Shown: positions 7,667 to 9,704 of the stretch, in pieces
Numbering within the stretch: position 1 is the first letter of the stretch
How the letters are laid out: the number at the start of each line of letters is the position of its first letter
Source of the DNA: Candidatus Roizmanbacteria bacterium RIFCSPHIGHO2_01_FULL_39_8
GTDB lineage: Bacteria > Patescibacteriota > Microgenomatia > UBA1406 > GWC2-37-13
Direction of reading: 5' to 3'
Assembly (NCBI GenBank): GCA_001789355.1
Contig: MFZI01000028.1
Coordinates: 1 to 9,704 of the forward strand
Length of the DNA stretch: 9,704 bases
Translations under genes and position numbers: made by a program
Notes under the pieces: generated by a model
Told to the model about the DNA's origin: nothing
Seen by the model: only the letters and a program-made list of their open reading frames with translations
Databases searched by the model: none

Positions 7667-8391
7667 TGGTGAGTATTGTAATTCCTGTTTTCAACGAAGA
7701 AAAATATATTAGAAAAACAATCCAAGAAGTGGCTGTTGCCAAGACCTGCGGGTTAAGAAAAGAAATCATAATTATAGATGATGGAAGTAGAGATAAAACA
7801 ATTGAAATGATTAACTCACAAGTAGAAATTTTAAGTAAAAAAAAGAATTCAATTACTCTCAAAATCATTCGGAGAAAAGATAATGAAGGTAAGGGCGCTG
7901 CATTAAAGCTTGGATTTGAAAAAACTAATGGAGATATTGTAATTGTGCAAGATTCAGATCTGGAGTATGACCCGGATGATTATGAACTACTTCTGGCTCC
8001 TTTCTTAAAAAACCAAGCTGATGTTGTTTACGGGTCGAGGTTTGTGACGGATCGGCCGCACAGGGTTTTGTATTTCTGGCACTATCTTGCCAATAATTTT
8101 TTAACAACCCTTTCAAATGTGTTTACCAATCTCAATCTCACCGATATGGAGACAGGATATAAGGTCTTCAGAGGTGAGTTAATTCGTAAACTCGGTTCAA
8201 AACTAAAAAGTAAGAGGTTTGGATTCGAACCAGAGATTACTGCAAAAATTGCAAAAATTAAACCTTTAAAAATTTATGAAGTGGGAATATCATATCAGGG
8301 AAGAACTTATGAGGAAGGAAAAAAAATTGGTTGGATCGATGGAGTGAAGGCGATTTGGGAAATAGTGATATACAATCTTCTTATAGATTAG
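7654..8391 (+). CDS. GT2 polyprenyl-phosphate sugar synthase (dolichyl-phosphate mannose/glucose synthase-like)
   Basis: A 245-residue soluble protein with the full DPM/DPG-synthase-like GT2 signature. It opens with VSIVIPVFNEE (6-16), then IIIIDDGSRDKT (38-49) for nucleotide binding and NEGKGAALKLGF (77-88). D100-S-D102 is the metal-binding DXD. VVYGSRF (124-130), METGYKVFR (165-173), FGFEPEITAKIA (189-200) and GRTYEEGKKIGW (216-227) complete it. Family members move mannose or glucose from a nucleotide sugar to a polyprenyl phosphate on the cytoplasmic membrane face, making the donor GT-C enzymes use. There are no C-terminal membrane helices, unlike GtrB or CsbB, so it resembles single-domain DPM1. 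The ATG at 7654 has no ribosome binding site; GTG at 7669, giving MSIVIPVFNEE, is an alternative. Its end overlaps the convergent gene by 11 bp. The sugar cannot be read from the sequence. Confidence 0.93.
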   Translation: MKFALVSIVIPVFNEEKYIRKTIQEVAVAKTCGLRKEIIIIDDGSRDKTIEMINSQVEILSKKKNSITLKIIRRKDNEGKGAALKLGFEKTNGDIVIVQDSDLEYDPDDYELLLAPFLKNQADVVYGSRFVTDRPHRVLYFWHYLANNFLTTLSNVFTNLNLTDMETGYKVFRGELIRKLGSKLKSKRFGFEPEITAKIAKIKPLKIYEVGISYQGRTYEEGKKIGWIDGVKAIWEIVIYNLLID

Positions 8392-9704
8392 GCTCACCTT
8401 TTGGCAAAGCAGGTCTCTCAAAAAGATAATATTCAAATTCTTCCCACTGTTTTTCCCTCACTTTAGGTATCTTTGATTTTAAAACATACAATTCCGACGG
8501 CTTTTTCAGATGATTAATTCGAATATAATCTGTATTAAGTTTATTAACCACCAATTTACTTACAGCGTCATTTCCGTCCAAAGGTGCAAGACTATCCATA
8601 AGGAAAAATTCTGGTGGATTATTTCTAAATACTTCAAATATCTGTTTTCTAAATCTTGGCAGGTCATATTGCCAGCTCATAGATTCCAGAGGAGGAATTG
8701 CCAATTCAGCATCAGCAACCCATATCGCTAACGTATCGTTTGCAATACCAAAGACTCTATCACCGTCTTTCTTAATAGATTTTATTCCCAAGCCATTTTT
8801 AACAGATTTTGAATAGTTGATGTAGTGTTCGCGTGAAATGTCGTTCGTAGTATTGAGTAAAATATTACCGTAAAATTCCGCCTTATTTAGCATATTGAAC
8901 CAAAAAGAAAACATCAACAAAATAATTATGGATATAAAATAAATCTTCCGAACTTTCCCTAATTTTTTGATTTCTTTTAAAAAACTTATCGTTACGATAG
9001 GAATGAATATGAAGGCTGCAATCCAGGGCAAGATATGGAAGTCTCCGAACTTTAGCGTAATAGTGCGGTTATTTGAGAGTATAAGAGAAACTAATATTAC
9101 TGTAAAGGGCACCAATCTTTTTATACGCCAGAATATATACAATACTAAAGGATAAAAAAGAAGAAAAAAGAAAATTGTCAGGCTTACTAAATTGGAGCCT
9201 GAATAGATAAAATTAAATGGTAAAAAAATCATTTTGAAATAATCCGCTGTTGACGAAACTTTATTCATATTTGGAATAACAAAAGTAATATTGTCGACGA
9301 AGGTATTCTGGATATAATCCATAAAGGGGGTGAGCACAAATAAAATGATTGTTAAAAGGAAGAGCGGAAAAAACTGCCAAAATATTTTTTTCCGGTTTTC
9401 TCTATTTGCGATCAATAAATAAAGATTAAGAAGTCCGATACTTGGCCATAAAGGCAAAAGTGAAAAAGCAGATGTAAACGTAGCTAAGGAAAAGATGGCT
9501 AAGGTTACATTTGAAATTTTCTTCTTTAACAGAGTATGTTTTATTACTGTCCCGAGCAGAAATAAAAAAGGGTACAACGCCCATACTTCCCCAAGTACTT
9601 TATTTCCCAGGAGGACATATTTTAAGAGTTCAAAAATTGAGATAAAGAAAAAAACAAAGGGGCCAAAAGTAACAAGGTAGATAATTGACCAAACTATTGA
9701 GTAT
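8381..9704 (-). CDS. GT-C-like polytopic membrane protein, 5' end outside window
   Basis: The frame is open from the window edge (codon at 9701-9703) to a TAA at 8381-8383, giving 440 visible residues. A TTG at 9575-9577 is an internal codon, not a credible start: 42 hydrophobic residues continue upstream without a stop or break. About nine to ten helices are visible, then a soluble C-terminal domain from about plus-strand position 8870 to the stop. The domain contains DGDRVFG, a strand pair around AIPPLES and NPPEFFLMD, and a basic tail. The catalytic first loop lies outside the window, so GT-C assignment rests on layout and on resemblance to the gene at 4447-6108. Both have N-x-T-rich outer loops, ILS followed by R, a D-containing loop before the last helices, and a similar C-terminal domain. 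It converges on the GT2 gene, sharing 11 bp. It could also be a polymerase- or ligase-type membrane protein. Confidence 0.72.
   Translation of the reverse strand, partial: YSIVWSIIYLVTFGPFVFFFISIFELLKYVLLGNKVLGEVWALYPFLFLLGTVIKHTLLKKKISNVTLAIFSLATFTSAFSLLPLWPSIGLLNLYLLIANRENRKKIFWQFFPLFLLTIILFVLTPFMDYIQNTFVDNITFVIPNMNKVSSTADYFKMIFLPFNFIYSGSNLVSLTIFFFLLFYPLVLYIFWRIKRLVPFTVILVSLILSNNRTITLKFGDFHILPWIAAFIFIPIVTISFLKEIKKLGKVRKIYFISIIILLMFSFWFNMLNKAEFYGNILLNTTNDISREHYINYSKSVKNGLGIKSIKKDGDRVFGIANDTLAIWVADAELAIPPLESMSWQYDLPRFRKQIFEVFRNNPPEFFLMDSLAPLDGNDAVSKLVVNKLNTDYIRINHLKKPSELYVLKSKIPKVREKQWEEFEYYLFERPALPKGEPNL

Noticed and set aside
7518..7868. A 116-residue hydrophobic minus-strand open frame over the divergent starts
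   Set aside because: It overlaps the conserved GT2 N-terminus and the other frame of the GT-C gene. Its hydrophobicity reflects reverse reading of AT-rich codons.
9575..9577. TTG as the start of the last minus-strand gene
   Set aside because: The frame stays open and membrane-like for 42 more codons to the window edge, so the gene is cut by the window and does not start there.
1..9704. Recoded stop codons (UGA as glycine), as in Gracilibacteria or SR1
   Set aside because: No in-frame TGA occurs in any conserved gene. The single TGA at 375-377 acts as a normal stop overlapping the next start, with a TAG soon after in the same frame.
1..9704. tRNA, rRNA, CRISPR array, insertion sequence or attachment site
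   Set aside because: Almost no non-coding sequence exists to hold them, and I saw no tRNA-like arm, spaced direct repeats, transposase motif or terminal inverted repeat.

Overview
The window is AT-rich, almost entirely coding, and reads cleanly with the standard bacterial code. Stops are TAA, TAG and one TGA, and no gene is interrupted. Seven of the eight genes encode large polytopic membrane proteins whose motifs or layout fit the GT-C glycosyltransferase superfamily. These enzymes use polyprenyl-phosphate-linked sugars on the outer face of the membrane. The eighth gene is a soluble GT2 enzyme of the polyprenyl-phosphate sugar synthase type, which would make such donors. Tight packing, weak ribosome binding sites, AT richness and a crowd of divergent GT-C paralogues all suggest a small-genome uncultivated bacterium, most likely Patescibacteria/CPR (Microgenomates-like). 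That assignment is inference; no rRNA or marker gene is present.

Layout. Bases 1-6108 (+) form one operon-like run of five genes. They are the C-terminal end of a YfhO/PTPS-related membrane protein (1-377), a DxxRD-type GT-C protein (374-1879), an ArnT/PMT-like GT39 protein (1883-3373), a compact MptA/B-like mannosyltransferase relative (3378-4454) and a second DE-type GT39-like protein (4447-6108). Junctions are a 4-bp overlap, a 3-nt gap, a 4-nt gap and an 8-bp overlap, so co-transcription and translational coupling are likely. The operon promoter lies outside the window.

Bases 6134-9704 alternate in strand. A second DxxRD-type GT-C gene (6134-7666, -) converges on the operon. The GT2 gene (7654-8391, +) diverges from it, with overlapping annotated starts. 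A last GT-C-like gene (8381-9704, -, cut by the window end) converges on the GT2 gene, and their stop codons lie within 11 bp.

Likely joint function. The GT2 enzyme would load a sugar onto a polyprenyl phosphate inside the cell, and the GT-C proteins would transfer sugars to a surface acceptor such as glycolipid, polysaccharide or protein. No lipid flippase, polymerase, ligase or acceptor gene is visible, so the product is unknown. By eye, two pairs of genes look paralogous: 374-1879 with 6134-7666, and 4447-6108 with 8381-9704. I found no RNA gene, mobile element, CRISPR array or convincing terminator, and no gene-free stretch over 300 bases.
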